NCBI GenBank assembly: GCA_045837725.1
Contig: JBEWZL010000268.1
Coordinates: 1 to 21,679, forward strand
Origin: Vermamoeba vermiformis
Lineage: Eukaryota > Tubulinea > Echinamoebida
Direction: 5' to 3'
DNA: 21,679 nucleotides
Position 1 is the stretch's first letter, and each line of letters begins with the position of its first letter. Shown in pieces: positions 1 to 9,900 of this stretch. The position numbers were made by a program, and so were the translations under genes. The notes below the pieces were generated by a model that was given only the letters and a program-made list of their open reading frames with translations, did no database searches and was not told the origin of the DNA.

Positions 1-615
1 TGCAGAATCGTGGCTACCAGAGCATAAGAGTGCACTTTGAATTGCATAAGGAGTTTAAATTGAATGAAGTTTCCCCAATTCGGAGTTTAGTCGCTTGATT
101 TTCATTAAAACGAGTAATTGAGAACAGCTGGACGAACCACAATAAGGTCATGTCTTCTATAATCGCTGGCAAAAATGATTGCGCTGCTTAGGAGCTCGGG
201 TTTGGCGAATTCGCTTGGCATTCCCAAAATTTCTGGGATATGGCGAAGAACTACCTAAATATCAAATACAACGCTGTAATGATGCAAATATTAAATTCCC
301 CGACTTTTAAGTTTTTCTGGTCTGCTTCTCCTGATCTGAAACGCACAAAGCAAGGAAAATCTTTTAATTAATCTTGGTCAAACAATTTTATGGGGCTTGC
401 GATTTGTCGAGCACCATTTATCTGATGTAAGGGTTAAGGCCGTAGACCATTTGCTGTCAGCAATGGATCCGGGTAATTGCACGGCTACAACTACAAACGA
501 CCGAAGAAGAAATCAGATTGCAATTCAGTGTAAACGAAAGGCTAGAAATTGATTTTTTTACGACGTTGGGCCGTATTATTTATTTATGCGTAGCTAATAC
601 AGATCAATAGCTTTC
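1..615. other. Non-coding flank downstream of the nucleosidase gene
   Basis: No gene can be supported here. All six frames are broken by stops within short distances, and no tRNA-like B box or other RNA signature was seen. The only readable element is a poly(A)-type hexamer for the minus-strand gene near its right end. A short frame open from the left edge to about position 100 could be the tail of a neighbouring gene but is too short to call. Confidence 0.5.
579..584 (-). terminator. Possible poly(A) signal of the nucleosidase gene
   Basis: On the minus strand this reads AATAAA and lies about 32 nt past the TAA stop at 616-618. It sits in an AT-rich stretch, so chance occurrence is possible; the distance is normal for a 3' UTR in a compact protist genome. 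Confidence 0.4.
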
Positions 616-1515
616 TTAATCATCTTGCAAAGGGTAGTCCAACGATTCGACGACGTTGATAGTTGCAGTAGCAAGGTTAGAAGTCAAAGTAGAGAAGGGG
701 ATGACAGGGTCGCTGGGGTAAGCGTAAGAGTTAGAAACGATCTTGAAGGCCAAGAAGGGGATCTCCAAAACTTGAGAGAGGTAAGCCTCAGCGGCGGCTT
801 CCATTTCAATAATATCGACGCCGGTGTCGACCAAGAAGGGAGTATCGGCGGGAGAAGGATTGTAAGAAGAGGAAGTAGCAATCTTTTTAATAAAATGACG
901 ATCAGAATCAATAATTAATTTTCAAAGAGTTGCTGAAATTCGACTTACTCTAGCGAGCTTAACGTTGTTGGCGTCAAGAATGCTTTGGTCAACTTGAGCG
1001 CATTGGTATTCACCGATGCCAAAAGCACCGTAGCCCGGCAAACCAAAGTCAGTTCGGCGATCGAAGTAAGGAGTAGTTTCGTTGTTGGCGCAGACACCAA
1101 TCTCACCAGTGTGGAATGCAGTGCTGTAACCACCGGCAATACCGGCAGAAACGATCAGATCAGCCTTGAATCCGTTGAGCAAGACCAAAGTTGAGAGCAT
1201 GGCGTTTTCAGGACCAATGTTTTGAACGCGAGCGGGAGCAGAAAATCTGTCCAAACCAGCGTAGACGGCCTTGTAGTGGATGTTGTTATGAACACCTTCG
1301 TAGACACGAGTAGGCAAGAGAGGGTTGCCAAGGATGCCGCGGGTGTTGTTAACAGCGGTCAAGTTGAGCTGGGCAATGAAGGGAGCGGCTTCGAAGTTGA
1401 GAGCGAAGAGCAAACCAACACGAGGAGGTCTTCGGTATGTTGAGGCATCAGCATTTGAGCCAATGAACACGGCGCAGAGCAGTGCAACGAAGAGAATAGT
1501 CTTCAAGAGCTTCAT
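616..1515 (-). CDS. Secreted nucleosidase/phosphorylase, MTAN/PNP (PNP_UDP_1) superfamily
   Basis: Two exons on the minus strand: 1515-949 and 882-616, joined over a 66-nt intron (948-883) with a GTAAGT donor; exon 1 is exactly 189 codons, so the joint is phase 0. The product has 277 residues. Residues 1 to about 24 form a signal peptide (MKLLKT, then a hydrophobic core ending SNADA). The mature protein opens with VGLLFALNFEAAP, which aligns with the N-terminal strand of bacterial MTAN, its Glu matching the catalytic Glu12. AGIAGG is the family's Gly-rich ribose/phosphate loop, and DIIEMEAAAEAYL is the purine- and ribose-binding signature (MEMEA in E. coli MTAN). The known reaction is cleavage of the N-glycosidic bond of purine nucleosides such as methylthioadenosine. 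The position of the base-protonating Asp (SDVAD in MTAN) seems to be Asn (IVSNSY), so substrate may be 6-oxopurine or activity weak; that is inference. Sequons (NLT, NNT, NET) agree with secretion. It is divergent from the kinase array. Confidence 0.85.
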
Positions 1516-1616
1516 GGTAATAATACAAAGGGGTAAGTCTAACTATCTAAACTAGGGTAATTTGTGGTAATATACAGGGGATTTTGGGATTGAAAGAAAA
1601 TAATTGCAACGAACCG

Positions 1617-1624
1617 TTTTTATA
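1617..1624 (-). promoter_or_regulatory. TATA box of the nucleosidase gene
   Basis: The minus strand reads TATAAAAA preceded by a short GC-rich stretch (GTGCGGG). It lies about 102 nt upstream of the ATG at 1515, which would allow a start site about 30 nt downstream and a 70-nt leader. It is the clearest core-promoter element in the window; comparable boxes are not evident before the kinase genes. Confidence 0.5.
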
Positions 1625-2478
1625 CCCGCACTTTTTTCTTCGTACGTTCTCCGACCACGGAGCTCATCATTCCGAGAGCATAAAATTTATTCGCGATAAA
1701 AATTAATGTTGCTTAATTAAACATTGCATGGCGTCGGAATATCCCCGAAGAAAAAATGGTTCACAAAATCTATTAAAAGAATTTATCGCGATTTTGAAAT
1801 TGAGCTTAGCCTTGCTTAATATATTGTCATATTTGATGATAATCTTGATAGTTGCAAAATATAGTGCTTCATAAATCAGAAAATCAAAACTGCCAGCGGA
1901 AAATTATGTCGCAATTTTAATCGAAAGGAACCTGAAGTCCCATTGATTTAAATGCAGACTAGCATTATCACGCATATTTGATATGTAGCATTGAGGTATG
2001 ACCTACTAATGCTCCAAGACGAATCAGTTTTGCCGTTCACGCAAATTGCGCTGATTCGCTAAATTGCTTTATGTCTTTAACCGTCGGTCGTAGTCCGGTT
2101 GAGCAATTCGGAATTCTCTTAACGATCGTACGCACTCATTCAACTCGAGTTGATATATGACAGTGCCCACGACATCAGTAAGAAGAAATTATGAGGCAAA
2201 TTTGACGGATGTAACTCCGACACAATGGTGAGCGCATCTGCGAATTGTGTAAACGGTAAATTGTGAAATTTATAAGATCCATTTTGCACCTCACGATAGC
2301 TCGTGGTTTGATTAGATTAACTTATAGGAAGATTCAAAGTGTAGAAAGTCAAGGAGGTACCTTTTTGACTGGATCGCGCACGGAAGTGCATCCGACACTC
2401 GACCGCTGTTCTCTTCATTTCTAGTTCATGATTATGGTCTTAGTGCTGTAATTACTGTTAGTCACGAATATGGCCCCT

Positions 2479-2876
2479 TTACAACCCCGTACATACTTGC
2501 TCCGAGGCTAGATCTTGCTCGTGTGGTCGCGTAATCACCAGCCAATCAGTGCTCATGTCCTCAATGCCATTATATGGGTGAACGAGGTTATTGCTGTCGC
2601 GCGTGCACGTTAACAGTGCATCTTGCGGTTTCACTCTCGTTAGGAGACATCCGGCCTCATCATTAGACCAGCTGCGCTTATCGATCCAAGCGGAATATTT
2701 GAAGAAGTAGCATGGTGAAGGAACGGTGAAGAGCTGAAGGCCCACTAGCCATCGCTAATTGATAGCATGCACTACTTGCTCGCGGTTGCGAGCAGCTGTA
2801 CCATACTTCAACGGGACAACCCACTGGCACCAAGATTTTGCCGGTGTGACGGTGATCCATTTCTTGTGACAACAAA
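2479..2876 (-). pseudogene. Possible decayed coding remnant, unrecognised
   Basis: Two overlapping minus-strand open stretches (2479-2745 and 2678-2875, different frames) lie in the GC-richer block. The first one can be followed further upstream in its own frame after an in-frame stop, and the conceptual peptide is rich in Trp, Tyr and charged residues (for example KRSWSNDEAG, STDWLVITRPHEQD) as real proteins are. Neither starts with a good ATG, no splice sites clearly rescue them, and I recognise no family. A chance open frame in GC-richer DNA, or a non-coding RNA, would look similar. Confidence 0.2.
2777..2794. repeat. Perfect 7-bp hairpin with 4-nt loop
   Basis: TGCTCGC at 2777-2783 pairs exactly with GCGAGCA at 2788-2794 across the loop GGTT; one more G-T wobble pair can be added outside. 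The stem is GC-rich in an otherwise AT-rich intergenic region. It could be part of a structured RNA or a chance palindrome; no T-run follows. Confidence 0.45.
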
Positions 2877-3484
2877 CGTGCAGTAAACCACTGTTTTTGT
2901 GGTGGCTGACTTTGTTACGCATTATCACTTGGCAAGTTGTCTATTATTTAGAGGTAGGAGACTGTAGACGTCTGTCTTGGCCGATGCGCGCCATTTTTGG
3001 TTGGTAGTCGCGAATCTAATAACATTTTATTAATATAAACAGTTTTTTCGTTAGGATCAATATTGAAAAACGGTGAGTAATGCCGAGAAAATCCAGATTT
3101 GTTTTTTAATTGCAATAAGGAAAAATTTAAAATTAAGTGAAAATTAATGACGCAATTTATAACACGAGGTAATATATATTTTGTTAAATTGGAGTTATAA
3201 TTGAATACGCATCATTAACATAAAAATAATAATACTTGTATTAATTCAACAACGGCTACTTGTGTCCCACCTGCTTTTGGTGGCCAAAAATAATTTATTA
3301 AGCCCTTACAATTATTCTATGTGCCATGATGTGCGCGGTGTCGCTTGATTGTTTAGAAAAGAGACTGGGTTGTTGACCAGTATTTTTGTCGTTTCTAAAA
3401 ATAGTGCGAGATTCTCATTCAACCACCGTTGAAATTACAGCACCGCCCTATGCAATTAAATAGGACCACAGCGTAGATAGTACG

Positions 3485-3499
3485 ATGTTGAAGTTATAA
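3485..3499 (+). promoter_or_regulatory. Short upstream ORF in RTK1 leader
   Basis: ATG TTG AAG TTA TAA (Met-Leu-Lys-Leu-stop) ends 10 nt before the start codon of RTK1. If the transcript begins upstream of it, ribosomes would have to leak past or reinitiate. The transcript start is not known, so this is a candidate only. Confidence 0.35.
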
Positions 3500-3509
3500 A
3501 GTGCAACAA

Positions 3510-6500
3510 ATGATGAAAATAGCATTGTTGGTAACGACTTTATCCATAATTACTACAGCTTTGGCCGGTAAGTGTCGTACTTTTAATATATATAATAAAC
3601 GTATTTATTGAAGTGGGAATACTGTACATAAAATTACGAACTATCATCGTAATTCCAACCAAATTTAATTTTTTTTTTCCTTTATTTGTATAAATTAACA
3701 CTAAATTCCAATTTAGCGGCTAATACTATATGGACTTACACATCGGGTACAAAATTGCTTGACGCGGACTCAACGTATTTCCAAAAGGTTGAAACACGCG
3801 TGATCCTCGATCAACTTGCAACACCTACTACGTACCTTTTGTGCATTGCAACCCTATCTAAAGAGAATATAGTGCATATTGAACAAAGAAGATTTGTTGT
3901 CGGTCAAACAGGAGCAGAAGGACCAGAACTCGTTCCGTTGGATCCGCCGTTCAATATCTCAGCTAGTTATAAAGATGTAGATATTGTAGATGGAGCTGAT
4001 GAATGTCTATTTGCGGTACTATCGCAAGATCAGGTACTTTCACTAAATACATTTCGTAACTGATCTAGGTCTTTCGTTACACGGAGCCCTTATTAATCGT
4101 ATTGTTTAATAGACGCTTATTATTGGCTCTCAAGCCCCACTAGTCAACGTCTTTGATCGAATCGAAGTTGTATCGAGGAACGGCACTTTTTACGTTATCT
4201 CGGCATTGGAAGTAAGTCTCCACTGTACTCCTTACTAGACTTTTTCCGTTAACATCATTTGATTATAGAATCTATTGGATATTCCGCGAGAATTTTTTGG
4301 CGATATTGTGCTGCCTAATTCATTTTCCTTCGAGACTACGGCGAAAAGTAAGTCGACCGATCTGAACTAATTCCCTGAATTTATGTTGCTACAATCTTAT
4401 CATAAATGTATATTAATAGCTGATTTCTTAGAGAGTGGTAATTTTTTCATCGCTTCGTCTTGGAGTCCAACAGATCAAGCGCCAATCACGTTGCTCGGCA
4501 CCGATCAAACAGACGCTGATTATCTTCTCTCATTTGCTAACACCACTTATCCGACCATGGCAGTATATAATGAATCATTTTTACTCTTGTGTGCTGAACA
4601 CCCGACTGACGGCGTACGTGCCTGACCTTGCGTTGCAATAATTCTACGCGATCATGTTCGAGGTTTCTGACTTGCCTTTTTTTGATCAGATTCCCTGTGC
4701 GCTGCACCCTGGCGATAATACTGGTCAATTAATTATTGCTAATAACGCTACTAGCACTTACTTCCAGCCAAGAGTATCGAAAGTAAATGACGTGTCAGAT
4801 CTGATGTTTTTGACTGCGATGGTCAATGACACAACACAAGTCAGCCCCGGCATTGAAATAGACATTTTAGATCCGGACAGACAAGTCATATTCCAAACGC
4901 GAGTCACACGCGACTCTCCGTACCTCATGGATGCAGTGTCCATCGACAACTACTTGTTCTTGACTTACACAGATTCAACTGGACTAAAGATGGATGTCAT
5001 GTATTGGGGTGTAAGTACAGAGCGCTTAGTACGTCCTGTCCAGCATGTCGCTAATGCAAGTTGTTTCTAGGAATCAGTACCACCGTTTCCACCCCCACTA
5101 GCACCGCCAGTGGCGGCACCCGTTACAGTTATTACGCCCGAACAAGCACCAAAAAGCGAAAATATCGATAGTACGCCACAAGTAGGACTGTCAGGTTCAT
5201 CTATCGGTGCAATTGTCGGATCAATCGTTGGAGCGGCACTTGCAGTAGGAGCAATCGTGCTTGCAGTGTTGTTGACTCGTAGCAATCGCCAGAGAAAAGC
5301 AGCGAAACAGAATGAAGAAGCCATGTCACCAAAAGAGCAAGACTCGAGTATCTATGACAGCGAATCTTCGTCATCAAGTGTCACGCAATACGAGACTGTT
5401 AATGTGCCAGATACTCAGTCGACGCAATTGGTCAAGCAAGATACTTCAGGTTACCACGAGTTCTCGAATACTACCACAGGCCATTACTCTGAGACGCCTG
5501 CAACACAACACCAAGCAAATGTCACTGAAGAAGCAATGTTGCCACCGGCAGAGATTGAAAAGCGAATGAGAATTCCGTACAAGAGTCTTGTGTTCAATTT
5601 TGAACTCGGTTCAGGAAACTTCGGCAAAGTATTCAAAGGGTACGTCGTTAAGCTATTAGACCAATAGCAATTGACGCTAAGTTGACTCTGCGTACAGTGA
5701 ATGGAACGGAGCTGAAGTTGCTATTAAAGTCAGTAACGAGCTGGCAGACACCGACGAGTTCCTTGCTGAGGCGAAGCTTACGCTGTAAGTAGAACAATGT
5801 ACGCCAAGAAACTCGTCTAACAATTATCGTTTGAAGTGGTATCAACCATCCAAACGTTGTACAAACGTTCGGTGTCAGCCTTGATGGACCCAATCCGTGC
5901 ATTGTCCTTGGATTCTGTGGTGGTGGCAGTCTCGATCGATTGCTCAAAGACAAAAGCACTCCACTTGACAACAATCAAAAGCGAGACTACGCACTGAAGA
6001 TTGCATATGGACTGTTGCATCTTCATCAAAACAACATTGTGCATCGTGACTTGGCAGCACGCAACATCTTGTTGGCAAATGATGGCACACCCAAGATCTC
6101 TGACTTTGGCATGTCACGTGTCATCACCAGTGCATCGTCGGTCGGAAAAACAAAACAGACTATTGGTCCTTTGCGATGGATGGTACGTTCTGCTGGCAGT
6201 TCTCACGTACCCCAATAATCATGTGTAAAGTTCGCTCGTACCTTTTCTCATCGTATTGCTAATAGGCGCCTGAGAACATCGAAAGCCAAACGTACAGTCC
6301 CAAGTCAGATGTGTGGAGTTACGGAATATTAGGTACGATGGCGATGCTCACGCGCTAAACGAAATACTAACAATAGTGGTCAGTGTGGGAGATTGTTGCT
6401 CGTCGAGAACCACATCTCGATGCAGATCAATTGCTCGTTGGTGCACGTATTCGCGATGAAGGATATCATCCATCAATTCCCAATGAGTGCGAGCCAGTGC

Positions 6501-6648
6501 TGAAACGAGTGATGGAGCTCTGTTGGCAGAAAGATCCCAAGGATAGACCTGTAAGTACTATCATAATTGTATGATTACAATGCCTAATTCGATTGCCTAG
6601 ACTATGGAGGATATTGTTGGCGTGCTTCGATCTAATCCGAAGGTGTAA
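3510..6648 (+). CDS. RTK1: receptor tyrosine kinase with predicted beta-propeller ectodomain
   Basis: Exons: 3510-3567, 3717-4033, 4113-4211, 4269-4347, 4432-4613, 4690-5010, 5071-5639, 5698-5784, 5837-6182, 6266-6332, 6384-6550, 6601-6648; 2340 nt, 779 residues. Residues 1-19 are a signal peptide (start ATGATG; the first ATG is used). Residues 20-352 form the ectodomain, with seven repeated hydrophobic strand motifs (LLCIATL, CLFAVLS, FYVISAL, FFIASSW, FLLLCAE, LMFLTAM, YLFLTYT), four Cys and several N-glycosylation sequons. A Pro-rich stalk (353-390) leads to the membrane helix (about 397-421, GxxxGxxxG). The juxtamembrane part carries a Ser run and VTQYETVNVP. The kinase (530 to about 777) has GSGNFGKVF, Lys552 of VAIK, alpha-C Glu566, HRD Asp642 and DFG Asp660, so it should be active; PLRWMAPE marks tyrosine specificity. 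No Tyr lies in the activation loop, and the hinge reads VLGFC rather than VLEFC. Exon 9 is one codon shorter than in the other copies (GINHPN). The ligand is unknown. Confidence 0.93.
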
Positions 6649-6816
6649 ACTTTTTCTTGTGGCTTGGCGTTGCTTTTATTTGAAGCTGCCAAATAGAGAA
6701 AGTACAGCACCCATATGAGGAAGATCGGTCTTCTTTAACGAATACGTCAAGGAGTTGGACTCGATCCGATCGAAAAGGTAGTTTTATCGAATTTTCTTTT
6801 AAACGCCAACAATTGA

Positions 6817-6822
6817 AATAAA
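6817..6822 (+). terminator. Possible poly(A) signal of RTK1
   Basis: AATAAA, 169 nt downstream of the RTK1 stop codon and 143 nt before the RTK2 start. It fits the compact spacing, but AT-rich sequence makes the hexamer weak evidence alone. Confidence 0.35.
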
Positions 6823-6946
6823 TTTAACGAAGCCTTGACAAGGCCACACAACGTTTATCCGAATTTAATTGTTGCTGTTTCAACGGTTACAAAAATAGAC
6901 AAATTTAAATTTTTAATCTTTAACAATTATAATTTCGTGTCCCACA

Positions 6947-6955
6947 ATGGCGTGA
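6947..6955 (+). promoter_or_regulatory. Two-codon upstream ORF in RTK2 leader
   Basis: ATG GCG TGA (Met-Ala-stop) in a good context (ACAATGG) ends 9 nt before the RTK2 start codon. A similar arrangement precedes RTK1, RTK3 and RTK4. Confidence 0.4.
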
Positions 6956-6964
6956 TAAATTATC

Positions 6965-9900
6965 ATGCAAAAATTAATATTGTTTGTTATCTCCATAATA
7001 ATACTTCAAGTCACGATTGTTAACGGTACGGTTGCAGAAGTCAAGACTATTATATTCAATTTACTAAAAAAAAAAACCCTAATTTATTGTATTCATTTAA
7101 TTAAGTAAATGCGAAAACGTACACATTTCCACGCGATAAATTTAATCAGTACTAAAATTAGCATTTTATTTTCCATAACATTTTTCTAATCCTCTCTTTC
7201 AGCCGCCAATAACATATGGACATACACATCAGGAACAAGATTAATTGATGCCGATCCAAACTATTTTCGAAAACTTGAAACACGAGTGCTCCTCGATCCA
7301 CTCGCAACACCAACGACTTACGTTATCTGCATTGCAACAATCTCATCTCAACAAAATCTCATTCACGTAGAACAAAGAAAATTCGTTATTGGTCAAACAG
7401 GAGCAGAAGGACCAGAACTCGTTGCTTTCGATCCGCCGTTCAACATCTCAAGTAGCTATCGAGATGTCGACATTGTGGATGGCGCAGATGAGTGCGTATT
7501 TGCCGCGCTATCTCAGGATCAGGTAAGCGATACTATCTTAATAAACTCGTTAACTTGTCGTACTGGTACTGATAAAATATGAACAACAGTATCTTACAAT
7601 TGGTACACAACCTCCACGAACGCACTATTATGATAGAATTGAAGTCGTAATGAGCAACGGAACGTTTTACACGGTCAGTGCCAACCAGGTAACAATGAGT
7701 GTTTTACGATACTACACTATTGTAGTCCTAATGACCCCACCCCAATAGAACTCTTTGCTACCTCCAGCGCCGTTTTGGGTTGGCTTTTTGTATCCCAGCC
7801 AGTACTCGTTTGAAACGATGGTTGAAAGTAAGTAGGACTTAAAACACGGCACCGAATTTACCACTTGGTTCCCATTGATGATCGGCCTAGCAGTGGTTAA
7901 TTAATTGTCTTTTTAGAATCTAATGGCCAATTCTGGATCGCATCTTCGAGCTCGCCAACAGAAAACGCAGGAATGTCAATACTCGGCACCGATAAAACAG
8001 ACACCGAGACCTTGTCTTCGTTCAATAATTGCACCTTTCCGACAATAGCCGCGTTCAATGATTCGTTGTTGCTACTGTGTGCCGAACATCCTCTTGGTGT
8101 AAGTTTTTTTAATCAACAGATACTTTCAGCGACTTGTCAATTGATTCATTACTTCAAACTTCAAGTACTAATTTATAATACGTTAGGTTCCTTGTGCTGT
8201 TTTTCCGTCAACGGATATCAAAGGTCAATTAATCATCCCGAACTCCGCGACATTGACATACACCAAGCCGAGAATATCAAACGTCAACGATACGTCCAAT
8301 CTAATGTTTTTGAGTGCACTTCTGAACGACACAACTCAACCTGCACAAAACGGCCTGCAAATAGAAATTGATATTGTGAATTCAAACAGACAAAGGCTGC
8401 TCCAAAGACGATTCACACGCGACTCTCCGTACCTCATGGATGCAGTATCCATCGACAACTACTTGTTCTTGACTTACACGGATGCAACTGGACTGAAGAT
8501 GGATGTCATGTATTGGGGTGTAAGTTGCTTGCAATCGCTGTTCAAAGATACAAAGGTTAAATATTGCGATAGGAATCCGCGCCTCCTTTTCCAACGCCGA
8601 TCTCACCACCTATACCGGAGCCTATCTCTACACCAGAATCGGCGCCGTTAGCAACTCCCGTCTATATACCCGTCAATGACGCCTCACCCACGAACACACC
8701 AAAAAGTGATCAGAGCATTGATGGAGCGCCACAAGGAGGACTATCAGGTTCATATATTGGTGCAATTGTCGGATCAATCGTCGGAGCAGCACTCGCAGCA
8801 GGAGCAATCGTTCTTGCAGTGCTGTTGACTCGTCGCAATCGTCAGAGGAAAGCAGCGAAACAAAATGAAGAAGAAATGTCATCAAAAGAGCAAGACTCGA
8901 CAAGTAGTCATGATAGCGAATCTTCGTCCTCATTATCCAGTGAACGCAATTACGGAAATGAATCAAACAATGAGCCAACTCTTATCAATACTGCAGGATA
9001 CACGGACGAGAATTGGCCTTATCAACCTATATCGAACGTTGCCAGAACAGCGAATGTACCAGCAACGGAGATCGAAAAGCGAATGAGAATTCCGTTCAGA
9101 AGTCTCAAGTTTGCTTTTGAGCTCGGCTCAGGAAACTTCGGCAAAGTATTCAAAGGGTACGTCGTAGTCAAGCGATCAATGAATTACCATCTAACATCGG
9201 TTTTTCAGTGAATGGTACGGCGCTGAAGTTGCAATCAAAGTCAGCAACCAAGTCACGAACACTGAAGAGTTCCTTGCTGAAGCAAAGCTCACGCTGTACG
9301 TTGCATGAGTTTTCTGCCATCATTGTCTAACGCTTGTTTCACAGAGGTATTATTCCACACCCTAATCTCGTACAAACGCTTGGAGTGAGCCTTGACGGAC
9401 CCAATCCGTGCATTGTCCTTGGATTCTGTGGTGGTGGCAGTCTCGATCGATTGCTCAAAGACAAAAACACTCCACTTGACAACACTCAGAAGCGAGACTA
9501 TGCACTGAAGATTGCATATGGACTGTTGCATCTTCATCAAAACAACATTGTTCATCGTGACTTGGCAGCACGCAACATCTTGTTGGCGAATGATGGCACT
9601 CCCAAGATCTCTGACTTTGGCATGTCACGTGTCATCACGAGCGCTTCATCGGTCGGAAAAACAAAACAGACTATTGGTCCTTTGCGATGGATGGTACGTA
9701 CTGCTGGCAGTTCTCATTCGTGCTCGTTGTCACTCGACTAATGTTTCTCAGGCGCCCGAGAACATAAAAAACCAAACGTACAGTCCCAAGTCAGATGTGT
9801 GGAGCTACGGAATATTGGGTACGCTGTTCATTTTTCTCGTGCTTATCGAAAGGACGAAATACTAACGATGATGGTCAGTGTGGGAGATTGTTGCTCGTCG

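Larger units (their letters stand above)
1625..3484. other. Long intergenic region between divergent genes
   Basis: About 1.9 kb between the divergently transcribed nucleosidase and RTK1 genes. It must hold both promoters. The outer parts are AT-rich and without open frames. The middle (about 2350-2900) is visibly richer in G and C and carries overlapping minus-strand open stretches and a hairpin, listed separately. No tRNA, rRNA, transposon terminal repeat or trace of the kinase gene sequence was found by eye. Confidence 0.5.
6649..6964 (+). other. RTK1-RTK2 spacer: 3' end and leader
   Basis: This 316-bp spacer holds the RTK1 3' UTR and RTK2 promoter. AATAAA at 6817-6822, 169 nt past the stop, could end RTK1. 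The part after about 6840 is AT-rich and leads into the RTK2 leader with its two-codon upstream ORF. No convincing TATA box and no further gene are visible. Confidence 0.45.

Noticed and set aside
67-95. A stretch with the 11-mer TTTCCCCAATT and neighbouring bases resembles the coding end of the F-box gene at the other side of the window, hinting at a second F-box copy.
   Set aside because: The match is short, lies in another reading frame relative to the F-box protein, and no F-box pattern can be read on either strand nearby; an 11-base match between such lengths is expected fairly often by chance.
3-100. A plus-strand frame open from the left edge to a TGA, possibly the end of a gene (HFELHKEFKLNEVSPIRS).
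   Set aside because: Only about 31 codons, no recognisable motif and no splice or context support; such an opening by chance is not rare.
625-1555. Plus-strand open frames of 64-97 codons overlapping the nucleosidase gene.
   Set aside because: They are antisense shadows of the two minus-strand exons; their peptides are low in hydrophobic pattern and show no motif, while the minus-strand product has clear family signatures.
3493-3501. TTATAAAG as a TATA box for RTK1.
   Set aside because: It is only about 10 nt upstream of the start codon, too near for a normal core promoter with a leader.
5840-6044. Minus-strand frames inside each kinase gene with near-identical peptides (for example at 5817-6044, 9289-9555, 12790-13011, 20099-20521), looking like a conserved antisense protein.
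   Set aside because: Their conservation follows from the conserved kinase exon on the plus strand; they are mirror images of it and lack independent evidence.
6182-6218. Kinase reading frames that continue past WM into stop-terminated tails (RTK1-5), suggesting truncated receptors without APE.
   Set aside because: A GTACGT or GTGCGT donor follows WM in all five genes and the next exon supplies APE in frame, so the tails are intron translation. Intron retention cannot be excluded but has no support in the DNA.
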